From contig JAUNSR010000020.1 in assembly GCA_030539115.1 (NCBI GenBank), positions 1 through 60,186 on the forward strand: a DNA stretch of 60,186 bases, given 5' to 3'. The notes beneath the pieces are model-generated. The model did not search any database, was not told the origin of the DNA, and was given only the letters and a program-made list of their open reading frames with translations. The stretch is from Bacteroidales bacterium. GTDB taxonomy: Bacteria > Bacteroidota > Bacteroidia > Bacteroidales > JAUNSR01. The position numbers were made by a program, and so were the translations under genes. Every line of letters begins with the position of its first letter. The first letter of the stretch is position 1. Positions 1 to 8,672 of the stretch are shown here, piece by piece.

Positions 1-154
1 ATGAAAATTTACAAATGTCGGATGAAAATTTTTCAATGATGAAGAATATAAAAATAAATCCAATATATATAATAGGTTATAACATGATTAAGGCATTTAG
101 CCGCAATAACAATTATGAGTGAAATGTCTTATCACATCTATTAGAGCAATTAAG

Positions 155-1204
155 CTATCGGTTGCTTTTATTTAAATATTCCTTAGCCCTTTCAAAATAA
201 TATAATGCCATCTCTTTATTGTTTAAAGAAGCATATACCCGACCAATTTTTACATACAATTCGAGTTGTATATACCAATAATAATTGTCAGTATCATTTA
301 TACTGAATTCTTTAAAAAGGTTTAGTGTGTTTAAATACACATTTACAGCCTCTGATGGGTTATTTTGCTTCAAAAAGCATTCTGCCGGTTTCATTGACGG
401 ATTGAATATCTCAGGGGAAAATTCAAATTCATCATTATAGACATTTTTATAAGACTCTATTGATTTACTGAAAAAGTAAATTGCTTTATCATAATCCTCC
501 TCATCAAAATATTTATAAGCTGATTCATATTCATATTTTGCAAATGGAAGAGAGAGTGAGACACTATTGTCAGAATTTAATTCTTTATAATGTATTAGAT
601 CATTGTAAATGACTTGATCAAAGTCTTTCAAACTATTGCTGTTTAAATATTCATCAGAATAGTCTGATTTAAAAGAGATCCACTGATAGTTTGAATAGTT
701 ATAACCCTTTAATTTTATATTTTGAGAGCCGGCATAACCAATTATGAACCTTAACTCATGATGATAATGAGTAGTCTCATTTTTTAAATCAATTTTATCA
801 ATAAGCGAAGAGTGTATTTCAAGACAGTGAGTTTCACCATCAATAATATTTAAAGGTATAAGGCAGTCAGGATTTATTTTCAAATCCCGATCAATCAAAT
901 CTTTTACAGCCTCTTCAAAACTATTGCTTTCACTGTTTATATGACCTCTGATTGGTCCCCATACATCTGTTTCCCTGTTTTTAAACAAAATAAAATTATT
1001 TGAATTAAGATCTAAAATAATTACGCTTAATGTAAAATGGCCATAATAGTTATAACGATTGCAAAGAGCATTTGAGGGAGATGAGTCTAAGAAATCAGAA
1101 ACAATTGAAGACACATCATTTTTAGAGTATCTTAATTGTGATTCTATGTCAGATTGCTTGATCAAGGTATTAGCTTTTGAAAATGAAAGATTTAATAAAG
1201 TCAC
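155..1204 (-). CDS. Nudix-like domain / TPR fusion protein
   Basis: 349 aa, no signal peptide, so probably cytosolic. Residues about 55-175 look like a Nudix fold: a GHFTLSVIILD strand, WGPIRGHIN, and a Nudix-box-like helix at about 87-110. The catalytic REuxEE core of the box is degraded (KDLIDRD), so Mg-dependent pyrophosphohydrolase activity is doubtful and the domain may only bind a nucleotide. Residues about 224-345 form two or three TPR-like helical pairs (YKYFDEEDYDKAIYFFSKSI, then GRVYASLNNKEMALYYFERA), usually a protein-interaction scaffold. It stands alone on the minus strand, divergent from the CDF transporter. I know no named protein with this exact architecture; the fold assignment is from motif reading only. 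Confidence 0.7.
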   Translation of the reverse strand: MTLLNLSFSKANTLIKQSDIESQLRYSKNDVSSIVSDFLDSSPSNALCNRYNYYGHFTLSVIILDLNSNNFILFKNRETDVWGPIRGHINSESNSFEEAVKDLIDRDLKINPDCLIPLNIIDGETHCLEIHSSLIDKIDLKNETTHYHHELRFIIGYAGSQNIKLKGYNYSNYQWISFKSDYSDEYLNSNSLKDFDQVIYNDLIHYKELNSDNSVSLSLPFAKYEYESAYKYFDEEDYDKAIYFFSKSIESYKNVYNDEFEFSPEIFNPSMKPAECFLKQNNPSEAVNVYLNTLNLFKEFSINDTDNYYWYIQLELYVKIGRVYASLNNKEMALYYFERAKEYLNKSNR

Positions 1205-1438
1205 CGGATTTTTATAGTGATTCCTAAATATAGAGAATTTTGATTATAAAATAATTCCAATCAACAAAAAAGTTCCTTAATAATATAGAATTTCATAATA
1301 TAAAAGCTCACAAATTGAACTTAAATAATAATTTTGTGACTCTTAATTAAGTCCCGGAAATAAAGTTTGCATCTATTAAATAGTGAGAACAGGAGTCTTA
1401 GATTTTAGTTTTATAATTATTGTAAAATAAAAATTAGT

Positions 1439-2332
1439 ATGGATGCAATTAAAAGGAAAAAACAGATTTACAAAGTAACTATTGTAGGTTCGATAGCCAA
1501 TGCAATATTGGTAGTTATTAAATTGTTAGCCGGAATATTAGGTCATAGTAGCGCTATGATAGCTGATGCAATTCATTCAATATCAGACTTCATTACCGAT
1601 CTTATTGTTCTTGTTTTTGTAAAGATATCATCAAAACCAAAAGATACAGGTCATGCCTATGGTCATGGCAAATTTGAAACTCTTGCAACTGCTATAATTG
1701 GATTTATACTTTTAGCAGTGGGACTTGGAATATGCTGGGAGGGATTGAAGAAAATTTACAATGTTATAGTTGGGATTGGAATAGAATCACCTGATATCGT
1801 AGCTTTTTGGGCGGCAATAATTTCAATAGTCATCAAGGAGGGCCTTTATCACTACACAAAAAGAACGGGTGATTTGGTAAAAAGTGAATTGGTTGTAGCT
1901 AATGCATGGCATCATCGTTCGGATGCATTCTCTTCAATAGGCACTGCTTTAGGTGTTGGTGGAGCTATACTTCTTGGCAATAAGTGGGTTGTTCTTGACC
2001 CTATAGCTGCAGTTATTGTGAGTTTCTTTATTATGAAAGTTGCTGTTAGGCTGATGGCTCCAAGTATGAATGATTTGCTTGAAAAATCACTGCCCGAAAA
2101 TATACAAACTGAAATTATAAATATTATAAGTTCAATACCGGAAATAAAGGACCCTCACAATTTAAGAACAAGAAGAATAGGCAATGATTTTGCCATAGAG
2201 GTGCATGTCAGGGTAAATCCGGAGATGAGGGTTAGCGATGCACATAAGATTTCAAGAGATGCAGAGAATATGCTTAGGGAAAAATATGGTCCGAATACAC
2301 ATGTTGCAATTCATATAGAACCAATTAAATAA
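1439..2332 (+). CDS. Cation diffusion facilitator (CDF) family transporter
   Basis: 297 aa inner-membrane protein that would export divalent cations such as Zn, Fe, Mn or Co in exchange for protons. The metal site is visible as H46xxxD50 in the second membrane helix (HSISDF) and H158xxxD162 in the fifth (HHRSDAF), a tetrahedral His/Asp set as in CDF dimers. Six hydrophobic segments lie between residues 13 and 205. The C-terminal part (about 210-297) is the cytosolic ferredoxin-like domain, with IEVHVRVNP and a final VAIHIEP. Family length is usual (about 290-310 aa). Which metal is carried cannot be read from the sequence. Confidence 0.93.
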   Translation: MDAIKRKKQIYKVTIVGSIANAILVVIKLLAGILGHSSAMIADAIHSISDFITDLIVLVFVKISSKPKDTGHAYGHGKFETLATAIIGFILLAVGLGICWEGLKKIYNVIVGIGIESPDIVAFWAAIISIVIKEGLYHYTKRTGDLVKSELVVANAWHHRSDAFSSIGTALGVGGAILLGNKWVVLDPIAAVIVSFFIMKVAVRLMAPSMNDLLEKSLPENIQTEIINIISSIPEIKDPHNLRTRRIGNDFAIEVHVRVNPEMRVSDAHKISRDAENMLREKYGPNTHVAIHIEPIK

Positions 2333-2426
2333 CAAAGAAAAGGATTTTAAGAGCAGAGACGTTATTATTAAAATTGCTTTTAAGTACTTTGAAATACAGT
2401 TGATATATTCAAAATAAGGATTAAAA

Positions 2427-3434
2427 ATGAAGAAAATACTTGTTACGGGAGCAGGAGGTTTTATAGGAGGGTATATTGTTGAGAAGGCATTGAAAGAGAA
2501 CTTTGAGACATTTGCAGGAGTGAGAAAAACTACTTCAAGAGAGTTTCTTCAGGATGAAAGAATAAAATTTATTGATATTCCATTCAATGATAAGGATAAG
2601 CTAAATGCTTTTTTGAAAAAATGTAAGTCTGAGTTTGGTGGCTGGGATATTGTTATTTATAACTTAGGAGTGACCAAATGTTTGGACGAAAGGGATTTTG
2701 AACGTATCAATTATGGATTTTCAAGAAATTTTGTTGATGGGTTGGTTGAAAATGATTTGGTCCCGTCTCAATTTATTATGATGAGCAGTCTAAGTGCACT
2801 TGGTCCGGGTGATGAGATAAATATGACACCTATTACTTGTGATGACAATCCCACACCTAACACTGCTTATGGTAGGAGTAAATTAAAAGCTGAAAATTAT
2901 ATCAAAAGTATAGACAATTTCCCATACGTGTTTATGCGTCCTACCGGCGTTTATGGACCTCATGACAAGGATTATTTGTTGATGGTTAAAACAATAAAGG
3001 CAGGATTTGACTTTGTTGCCGGATATAAACCGCAAAGAATTACATTTATATATGTAAAGGATCTTGTTGATTGTATTTTCAGTGTAATAAAGAAAGGTGT
3101 CGTTCAAAAGGAGTATATTGTATCGGAAGAGGCGGACTACAGTTCTTCCCAATTTAGAGAGTATGTTCAAAAGGAATTGAACAAGAAATTTGTTATTCCG
3201 GTAAGAGTTCCTTTATTTATATTGAATGTAATAGCTAATGTCAGCTCAATAATATCTAAAGCAACCGGTAAGCCCACAGCACTCAATAGGGATAAATACA
3301 ATATTATGAAGCAACGCAATTGGAGGTGTGATATAACACCTTTAAAGGATGAATTGAATTTTATTCCTGCCTATTCGCTCAAGGATGGTGTAAAGGAGAC
3401 AATAGCATGGTATAAAGAGAATAAATGGATTTAA
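2427..3434 (+). CDS. NAD-dependent epimerase/dehydratase family protein
   Basis: 335 aa extended short-chain dehydrogenase. The NAD(P)-binding Rossmann motif GAGGFIG is at residues 8-14, the active-site Tyr/Lys pair is Y148xxxK152 (AYGRSKLKAE), and serines of the catalytic strand are near 120-123 (MMSSLSALG). The C-terminal half (KDLVDCIFSVIKKG and after) is the variable substrate domain. Members act on nucleotide sugars or on lipid and flavonoid-like alcohols; the substrate cannot be deduced here. It follows the CDF gene by 94 bp and is followed by a promoter for the LOG gene, so it is probably the last gene of its transcript. Confidence 0.9.
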   Translation: MKKILVTGAGGFIGGYIVEKALKENFETFAGVRKTTSREFLQDERIKFIDIPFNDKDKLNAFLKKCKSEFGGWDIVIYNLGVTKCLDERDFERINYGFSRNFVDGLVENDLVPSQFIMMSSLSALGPGDEINMTPITCDDNPTPNTAYGRSKLKAENYIKSIDNFPYVFMRPTGVYGPHDKDYLLMVKTIKAGFDFVAGYKPQRITFIYVKDLVDCIFSVIKKGVVQKEYIVSEEADYSSSQFREYVQKELNKKFVIPVRVPLFILNVIANVSSIISKATGKPTALNRDKYNIMKQRNWRCDITPLKDELNFIPAYSLKDGVKETIAWYKENKWI

Positions 3435-3473
3435 CAAAAGGATATTTCTAAAATATTATTGTCAAATAAAGAG

Positions 3474-3481
3474 TACTTTTG
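3474..3481 (+). promoter_or_regulatory. -7 promoter box upstream of the LOG gene
   Basis: TACTTTTG matches the Bacteroidota -7 consensus TAnnTTTG and lies 79 bp before the chosen ATG at 3561. A clear -33 TTTG at the proper distance is not obvious. Confidence 0.6.
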
Positions 3482-3560
3482 CACTCACCTTGTCTTTGAT
3501 AGGAAGTATCAAAGAGGATGAATTGAAATATTAGTTTTTTTGCTCAAAAGATTTATTATT

Positions 3561-4142
3561 ATGGAGCTGAATTCAGTATGTGTTTATTGTGCTTCAAGTG
3601 CAAAAATAGACAAAGTCTATTTTGATGCGGCAAAAGAGTTGGGTAAACTCCTTGCAGAGAGAGAGCTTGAGTGTATTTGCGGGGCAGGCAAAAAGGGATT
3701 GATGGGAGTTTTGACCACAGAGGTTTTATCAAATGGTGGGTCCGTAAAGGGTATAATACCCCAGTTTATGTATGATGAGGGATGGTACCATCCTGATATA
3801 ACAGACCTTGTTGTAACTGAATCAATGCATGAGAGAAAAACTTTGATGGCAGAGAGTTCTGATGCTGTAATAGCAATGCCGGGAGGGTGCGGTACTATGG
3901 AGGAGCTTCTTGAAATAATAACATGGAAGCAGTTGGGACTTTATTTTAATCCGATAGTTATTTTAAATACCAATAATTATTATGATCCTCTTATAAAGAT
4001 GCTTGACAATGCAATTGAGGAGACATTTATGCTTCCTGCTCATGGAAAAATATGGGAGGTCGCATCAACTCCGCAACAGGCTGTCGATCTTCTTTTTGAG
4101 ATAAAAGCAAATCCAACCAAGTTTTCAAAATTTACATCTTAA
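3561..4142 (+). CDS. LOG family protein (TIGR00730-type)
   Basis: 193 aa Rossmann-fold protein of the lysine-decarboxylase-like LOG family, members of which hydrolyse nucleoside 5'-monophosphates to base and ribose 5-phosphate. The family signature PGGxGTxxE is present as PGGCGTMEE (residues 107-115), preceded by the conserved ERKTLM segment; GAGKKGLMG near residue 41 is the nucleotide-binding glycine loop. I chose the ATG at 3561 rather than the TTG at 3540: it begins at MELNSVCVYCASS, where family members normally begin. The DUF4271 gene follows only 2 bp after the stop, so the two are probably co-transcribed. Confidence 0.9.
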   Translation: MELNSVCVYCASSAKIDKVYFDAAKELGKLLAERELECICGAGKKGLMGVLTTEVLSNGGSVKGIIPQFMYDEGWYHPDITDLVVTESMHERKTLMAESSDAVIAMPGGCGTMEELLEIITWKQLGLYFNPIVILNTNNYYDPLIKMLDNAIEETFMLPAHGKIWEVASTPQQAVDLLFEIKANPTKFSKFTS

Positions 4143-4144
4143 TA

Positions 4145-4945
4145 ATGGTTTTTTCTGTAGATAGTACAACATCATATAAATACTTAGGAGATTTGGTGCA
4201 GAAATTTCTTGACAATCCTTTATCTGAATATGTAAAAGAGATAAAGGGAGTCAGTGGTATTCCTGTGCCAAGAGGATTTGATGAAGACCCTTTTTTGTCT
4301 GTCATCTTATTGGTATGCTTTATTTTGGTCATACTCTCACTGAAAAGCTCAAGTAAGATGTTGAATTATCTGCTGAAAGATATTTTTACAACAAAGGAAA
4401 GGGGAAGTTTTAATCTTGTATCCAATCTTGGGTTTATAAGATTTAAACTTACCCTTTTACTTCAAACCTTTATTTTAGAAGGAACGGTTATTTATATAAT
4501 ATTTGCATCATATCTGCCGCAAAGGCCCGAAAATATTTATACACCACTGATTATAGGGGGCTCGGCAATAGCCTGCTTTTTATTCTATTTAGTACAACTG
4601 ATTATATTTAAGATACTGGGATATGTGTTTGACAGACCCGGACAAGCCATATGGATAAACAGCTTTCCGTCTATAACTGCGATGCGGGGAGTAATATTGT
4701 ATTTGCCGGTATTAATAGTCGTTTTTGATGTTTTGTCAATAAAAAGTTTCATTATTGTAACATTTTTAATCTATTTATTCACAAGATTAATTTTTATTTA
4801 TAAAGGACTTAAGATTTTTTTAACCGGATTTTATAGTTTAATGTACCTTATTTTGTACCTTTGCACCCTTGAAATAGCACCTTTATTTTTGATTTATAAA
4901 GGGTTATTTTTAATGTTTAGTTTTGTTGAACTAAAACTCTTTTAA
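4145..4945 (+). CDS. DUF4271 domain-containing membrane protein
   Basis: 266 aa, a soluble N-terminus of about 55 residues followed by roughly seven hydrophobic segments (first at about 57-70, last at 245-262), so an integral inner-membrane protein. It matches the Bacteroidota-only DUF4271 family, which conventionally precedes the hemD-like gene as it does here. Its function is unknown. The stop codon is 3 bp before the TTG start of the next gene, and a promoter box for that gene lies inside its last 30 codons (4856-4863). Confidence 0.85.
   Translation: MVFSVDSTTSYKYLGDLVQKFLDNPLSEYVKEIKGVSGIPVPRGFDEDPFLSVILLVCFILVILSLKSSSKMLNYLLKDIFTTKERGSFNLVSNLGFIRFKLTLLLQTFILEGTVIYIIFASYLPQRPENIYTPLIIGGSAIACFLFYLVQLIIFKILGYVFDRPGQAIWINSFPSITAMRGVILYLPVLIVVFDVLSIKSFIIVTFLIYLFTRLIFIYKGLKIFLTGFYSLMYLILYLCTLEIAPLFLIYKGLFLMFSFVELKLF
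4856..4863 (+). promoter_or_regulatory. -7 promoter box for the hemD-like gene, inside DUF4271
   Basis: TACCTTTG, a perfect TAnnTTTG, in the context TTTTGTACCTTTGCACCC. It lies within the DUF4271 coding sequence, 86 bp before the TTG start of the next gene. It would give the hemD-like gene a transcript of its own. Confidence 0.65.
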
Positions 4946-4948
4946 GCT

Positions 4949-5701
4949 TTGAAAATAAAGAAAGTTCTGGTTTCTCAACCGAAGCCTAATTCAGAAAAGT
5001 CGCCTTATTTTGATATAGCAGAAAAATATGGCGTACACATGGAATTCCGTCCTTTCATCAAGGTTGAGTCTGTAACTCCCAAGGAATTCAGACAACAAAA
5101 GGTTTCTATCCTTGATCATACCGCAGTAATATTTACGGCGCGGACGGCTATCGACCATTTCTTCCATCTTTGTGAAGGGATGCGCATAACCATTCCAGAT
5201 ACGATGAAATATTTCTGTTTAACAGAATCTATAGCGTTGTATCTTCAAAAATATATTGTTTATAGAAAGAGAAAGATCTTTTTTGGAGCAACCGGAAAAT
5301 TGGATGATTTAATACCATCGATTGTAAAGCATAATGATGAGAAATATCTCTTGCCGGTATCTGATGTTCACAACGATGAGCAGACCTCATTGTTGGATAA
5401 AAACAAAATAGATTATTCAAAGGCTGTAATGTATCGTACCGTAAGTAATGATTTTACCGAGGAGGAAAAGTTCGATTATGACATGCTCGTTTTTTTCAGC
5501 CCTTCAGGAATAAATTCATTATTGAAGAATTTCCCGGATTTTCAACAAAATGATATAAAAATAGGATGTTTTGGTCCTACTACTGCAAAAGCTGTAAAAG
5601 ATGCAGGGTTGCGTCTTGATATAGAGGCTCCGAGCAAGGAGGCTCCATCCATGACGGCTGCCCTGGAAAAATATTTCAAGGAAATTAGCAAGAAGGAATA
5701 A
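4949..5701 (+). CDS. hemD: Uroporphyrinogen-III synthase family protein
   Basis: 250 aa HemD-type two-lobed protein. Uroporphyrinogen-III synthase cyclises hydroxymethylbilane in the tetrapyrrole pathway. The sequence is the Bacteroidota variant: it begins KIKKVLVSQPKPNSEKSPYF, has FTARTAIDHFF and KYFCLTESIALYLQKY in the first lobe, and FFSPSGINSLLKNFPDF, GCFGPTTAKAVKDAGLRLD and EAPSMTAAL in the second, which binds the substrate. The start is TTG at 4949, as no in-frame ATG lies near. Whether this lineage makes heme cannot be told from the window, so the enzyme may have another role. A strong terminator follows at 5730. Confidence 0.88.
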   Translation: MKIKKVLVSQPKPNSEKSPYFDIAEKYGVHMEFRPFIKVESVTPKEFRQQKVSILDHTAVIFTARTAIDHFFHLCEGMRITIPDTMKYFCLTESIALYLQKYIVYRKRKIFFGATGKLDDLIPSIVKHNDEKYLLPVSDVHNDEQTSLLDKNKIDYSKAVMYRTVSNDFTEEEKFDYDMLVFFSPSGINSLLKNFPDFQQNDIKIGCFGPTTAKAVKDAGLRLDIEAPSKEAPSMTAALEKYFKEISKKE

Positions 5702-5729
5702 AATCATTACTGTTTTTAATTTGTTATTT

Positions 5730-5788
5730 ACTCGAAAGTCTTGCTTAGTTTATGCATCTTTGCAGTAAGCAACACTTTCGAGTTTTTT
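5730..5788 (+). terminator. Terminator of the hemD-like operon, with the rnpA -7 box in its loop
   Basis: An 18-bp inverted repeat with one mismatch (5730-5747 against 5766-5783) is followed by six T (5783-5788). The loop 5748-5765 contains CATCTTTG at 5755-5762, one base off the TAnnTTTG -7 box. Transcripts starting downstream of that box would lack the left arm and so could not form the hairpin. Confidence 0.8.
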
Positions 5789-5793
5789 ATTAT

Positions 5794-6183
5794 ATGGGTA
5801 ACATCGTTAATACATTTCCAAAAGAAGAGCGTTTAAACAGCAAAAACAATATTGATTTGCTGTTTAAAAAGGGAGAATCGTTTGTTCACTTTCCTTTTAG
5901 AATTGTTTATGTAAGGTTGTCTGATGAAGACCTTTCGGCTCGTGCGGCAATGTTTGTCAGTGTACCAAAAAAAAAGTTCAAAAGGGCTGTTAAAAGGAAT
6001 TTTTTAAAACGCAGGGTAAAGGAGTCTTACAGACTAAACAAGTCTAATCTTTTATCCATTCTTGAGCAGAAGCAGCAAAGGCTTGCAATTGCATTCCTTT
6101 ATCTTGATAAAGAGATTCGTGATTATGAAAATATAGAAAAGAAAATGGTGGAATCCTTGGAAATACTTTATTCTAAGTTATGA
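5794..6183 (+). CDS. rnpA: Ribonuclease P protein component
   Basis: 129 aa basic protein that binds the RNase P RNA and helps it remove 5' leaders from pre-tRNAs. The family's RNR signature region is seen in [22 protein letters not shown]; the N-terminal half ([20 protein letters not shown]) is the usual RnpA opening. A longer frame starts at 5752, but that ATG overlaps the promoter-like box and the terminator hairpin, so the ATG at 5794 is preferred. The stop overlaps the yidD start by 4 bp (ATGA), indicating coupled translation. Confidence 0.93.
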   Translation: MGNIVNTFPKEERLNSKNNIDLLFKKGESFVHFPFRIVYVRLSDEDLSARAAMFVSVPKKKFKRAVKRNFLKRRVKESYRLNKSNLLSILEQKQQRLAIAFLYLDKEIRDYENIEKKMVESLEILYSKL

Positions 6184-6404
6184 TAAAGAGACTGTTGTCG
6201 TACATATTATTATTGCCAATATATTTCTATCAAAATTTTATATCGCCTCTTACACCTCCGGCATGTAGATATACACCAACGTGTTCTCAATATGCAGTTG
6301 AGGCTATAAAAAGGCATGGACCCTTTAAAGGGTTTTGGCTTGCGTTTAAGCGCATATTAAGATGCAATCCGTGGGGTGGAAGTGGTTATGACCCTGTACC
6401 ATAA
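6180..6404 (+). CDS. yidD: Membrane protein insertion efficiency factor YidD
   Basis: 74 aa. The short amphipathic N-terminus is followed by the family core: [20 protein letters not shown], then [18 protein letters not shown] and [17 protein letters not shown]. The cysteines in CRYTPTCS and LRCNPW are family hallmarks. YidD is associated with the YidC insertion pathway at the inner membrane. The gene overlaps rnpA by 4 bp and is 10 bp from the next gene. In many bacteria it lies between rnpA and yidC; here a TatD gene follows instead. Confidence 0.95.
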   Translation: MIKRLLSYILLLPIYFYQNFISPLTPPACRYTPTCSQYAVEAIKRHGPFKGFWLAFKRILRCNPWGGSGYDPVP

Positions 6405-6414
6405 TTGACTTTTT

Positions 6415-7080
6415 ATGCTCCTTTTTAATCTTCATACACATATAAAACCAACAAATATTCTATCAAAAAAGTATAGTTGTTATGGAATATACAATGATAA
6501 TATTTATCAGCCGGAGCTATCGACTCCGTTTTCCATCGGAATTCATCCCTGTAGTTTAACTTTTGAGAACAAAGATTCTCAAGTTCAATCTGTTATATCC
6601 AATAAAAACAATCCCTTGTTAAAAGCTATAGGTGAATGTGGACTTGACAGGATATGCTCAACCCAATATAGTCTTCAAAAAGAGGCATTTTTAAATATGA
6701 TAAATATATCAGAGGAGATAAAAAAACCGCTGATAATCCATTGCGTAAAGGCAATAGATGATATCTTATCAATTAAGAAAGAGGAAAAACCATCTCAGAC
6801 ATGGATATTTCACGGCTTTAGAGGTAAGCCTCAGCAGGCTGAGGCTCTTTTGAAAAGTGGAATTTCCTTATCTTTTGGTGCCAAATTTAATGTTGAGGCT
6901 TTGAAAATAGTGCCTCTGAACAGACTATTTATTGAAACGGATGATGAAAATTGTAACCTGTTAAGCCTTTATGAGCAGATAGCTGAAATAAAAAATGTGT
7001 CAATGGATTGTTTATCAGGTACTATAGAGCAACATTGCCAAGAGCTTTTTGGATTTGAAAAAGATTGTATTAAAAAATAA
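6415..7080 (+). CDS. TatD family hydrolase
   Basis: 221 aa metal-dependent hydrolase of the TatD type (Mg-dependent DNase/exonuclease TIM barrel). Visible metal ligands: HTH at residues 7-9, the glutamate of GECGLD, the histidine of IIHC, that of IFHGF and the aspartates of IETDDE. It is shorter than E. coli TatD (about 260 aa) but matches the compact form found next to yidD and tyrS in Bacteroidales. Probably the last gene of the rnpA-yidD-tatD transcript, since tyrS has its own promoter at 7082, overlapping this stop region. Confidence 0.88.
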   Translation: MLLFNLHTHIKPTNILSKKYSCYGIYNDNIYQPELSTPFSIGIHPCSLTFENKDSQVQSVISNKNNPLLKAIGECGLDRICSTQYSLQKEAFLNMINISEEIKKPLIIHCVKAIDDILSIKKEEKPSQTWIFHGFRGKPQQAEALLKSGISLSFGAKFNVEALKIVPLNRLFIETDDENCNLLSLYEQIAEIKNVSMDCLSGTIEQHCQELFGFEKDCIKK

Positions 7081-7081
7081 C

Positions 7082-7089
7082 TACTTTTG
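7082..7089 (+). promoter_or_regulatory. -7 promoter box of tyrS
   Basis: TACTTTTG matches TAnnTTTG and is followed by GTACC. It lies 52 bp before the tyrS ATG at 7141 and begins 2 bp after the TatD stop. It overlaps the upstream TTG of the tyrS frame, which argues against that start. Confidence 0.65.
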
Positions 7090-7140
7090 TACCAATATTT
7101 TAATAAAAACAGTAACAATAAAAAATATAATATATATAAT

Positions 7141-8433
7141 ATGAACTTTGTAGAGGAACTTAAATGGCGTGGCATGATTCAGGATATGATGCCGGGCACA
7201 GAAGAACAGCTTAATAAAGAGATGACAACTGCATATCTTGGTATTGACCCTACTGCCGATTCTTTGCATATCGGACATCTTGTGGGTGTGATGATGCTTA
7301 AGCATTTGCAGCGTTCAGGTCATAAACCAATCGCTTTAATTGGTGGAGCGACAGGAATGATCGGCGATCCTTCTATGAAATCTCAGGAAAGGGTTTTGCT
7401 TGATGAGGCAACACTTCGTCATAATCAAGAGTCGTTGAAAAAGCAACTTGCAAAATTCTTGGATTTTGATTCGGATGCAGATAATGCAGCAGAACTTGTA
7501 AATAACTATGACTGGATGAAGGAATTCTCTTTCCTTGACTTTATACGTAATGTAGGAAAGATGATCACTGTTAATTACATGATGTCTAAGGATTCTGTAA
7601 AAAAACGTCTTAGCGGAGAGGGTACAAATGGAATGTCGTTTACTGAGTTTACTTATCAGCTTCTTCAAGGTTATGATTTTGTTTACTTAAACCGACATAA
7701 GAATTGTAAACTTCAGATGGGCGGTTCAGATCAATGGGGTAATATTACTACCGGAACTGAAATGATTCGTAAAATGACAGGCGGAGAGGCTTATGCTCTT
7801 ACCTGCCCTTTGATTACTAAAGCTGATGGAGGTAAATTTGGAAAGACTGAATCAGGAAATGTTTGGCTTGACAGAAGATATACTACTCCTTACAAATTCT
7901 ACCAGTTTTGGCTTAATGTTAGCGATGCAGATGCCGAGAAATATATCAAAATCTTTACAGATCTTTCTCAGGAAGAGATTGCTTCACTGATTGAAGAGCA
8001 ACATAATGCACCTCACCTTCGCCCTCTTCAAAAGAGACTTGCTCAGGAAGTGACTACTATGGTTCATTCTAATGAAGACTATCTTGCAGCTGTTGAGGCT
8101 TCAAATATTCTTTTTGGCAATGCAACCGCAGATGCTTTAAAGAAACTTGATGAAGATACTCTGCTTGCTGTCTTTGAAGGTGTGCCTTCATTCGATATAT
8201 CAATGGATGAAATCAAACAGGGTGTAAAAGCTGTTGATCTATTAACTGAAAAAGCTGCTGTATTTGCCTCTAAAGGAGAAATGCGTAAGTTGGTTCAAGG
8301 TGGCGGTCTGTCTGTTAATAAAGAAAAACTTTCAACTTTTGATCAAGTTATTGATTTTAATAATTTGCTTGATAATAAATATCTTATCATTCAAAAAGGA
8401 AAGAAAAATTATTTTCTCCTGACTGCTAAGTAA
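7141..8433 (+). CDS. tyrS: Tyrosine--tRNA ligase
   Basis: 430 aa class Ic aminoacyl-tRNA synthetase that charges tRNA-Tyr. The class I signature is HIGH at residues 43-46 ([11 protein letters not shown]), the second ATP loop is KFGKT ([11 protein letters not shown]), and the tyrosine-binding GGSDQWGN is present. The C-terminus from about residue 365 is an S4-like RNA-binding domain ([17 protein letters not shown]). The frame is open 18 codons upstream, but the ATG at 7141 matches the family start ([12 protein letters not shown]) and lies downstream of the promoter box. It is a single-gene transcript followed by tRNA-Gln. Confidence 0.97.
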   Translation: MNFVEELKWRGMIQDMMPGTEEQLNKEMTTAYLGIDPTADSLHIGHLVGVMMLKHLQRSGHKPIALIGGATGMIGDPSMKSQERVLLDEATLRHNQESLKKQLAKFLDFDSDADNAAELVNNYDWMKEFSFLDFIRNVGKMITVNYMMSKDSVKKRLSGEGTNGMSFTEFTYQLLQGYDFVYLNRHKNCKLQMGGSDQWGNITTGTEMIRKMTGGEAYALTCPLITKADGGKFGKTESGNVWLDRRYTTPYKFYQFWLNVSDADAEKYIKIFTDLSQEEIASLIEEQHNAPHLRPLQKRLAQEVTTMVHSNEDYLAAVEASNILFGNATADALKKLDEDTLLAVFEGVPSFDISMDEIKQGVKAVDLLTEKAAVFASKGEMRKLVQGGGLSVNKEKLSTFDQVIDFNNLLDNKYLIIQKGKKNYFLLTAK

Positions 8434-8451
8434 AAAAAGGATGTCAGAATA

Positions 8452-8482
8452 TTTGTAATATTAAAATATTTGCATAACTTTG
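8452..8482 (+). promoter_or_regulatory. Promoter of tRNA-Gln
   Basis: TTTG (8452-8455), 19 bp, then TAACTTTG (8475-8482): a textbook Bacteroidota promoter. The mature tRNA begins 33 bp after the -7 box. Confidence 0.8.
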
Positions 8483-8514
8483 CAACGCTTTTGAGAAACA
8501 AAGCAACGCAGGAT

Positions 8515-8585
8515 TGTCTCATGGTGTAATGGTAGCACAACAGTTTTTGGTTCTGTTTGTCGAAGTTCGAATCTTCGTGAGACAA
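8515..8585 (+). tRNA. tRNA-Gln (anticodon TTG)
   Basis: 71 nt cloverleaf. The acceptor arms TGTCTCA (8515-8521) and TGAGACA (8578-8584) pair perfectly. The D arm contains TGGTAGCAC, the T arm has GTTCGAATC, and the anticodon loop TTTTGGT gives TTG, reading CAA/CAG. The last pair of the anticodon stem is T:T. CCA is not encoded. A terminator follows 11 bp later. Confidence 0.93.
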
Positions 8586-8596
8586 CATTTTAAAAG

Positions 8597-8631
8597 GCTG
8601 AATCGATGTAAAAATTGATTCAGCTTTTTTT
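8597..8631 (+). terminator. Terminator after tRNA-Gln
   Basis: An 8-bp perfect stem (8597-8604 with 8617-8624) is followed by seven T. The left side carries AAAA, so it may also stop the convergent CorC-type gene that ends at 8673. Confidence 0.85.
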
Positions 8632-8672
8632 GTTCTATGTATTATAATATTTGTGTGTGTTCCAAAGATTAT

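Noticed and set aside
1..154. Window start: repeated ATGAAAATTT-like words
   Set aside because: Simple AT-rich sequence; no gene or structure that I can support.
1329..1336. TAATTTTG as a promoter of the CDF gene
   Set aside because: The box matches, but there is no -33 element at the right distance and the leader would be over 100 nt; not strong enough to list.
3540..3560. TTG start giving seven more residues to the LOG protein
   Set aside because: The ATG at 3561 matches the family start and lies at a good distance from the promoter box.
5752..5793. Upstream in-frame ATG of rnpA
   Set aside because: It overlaps the -7-like box and the terminator hairpin.
7087..7140. 18 extra codons before tyrS
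   Set aside because: They overlap the tyrS promoter box; the ATG at 7141 matches the family start.
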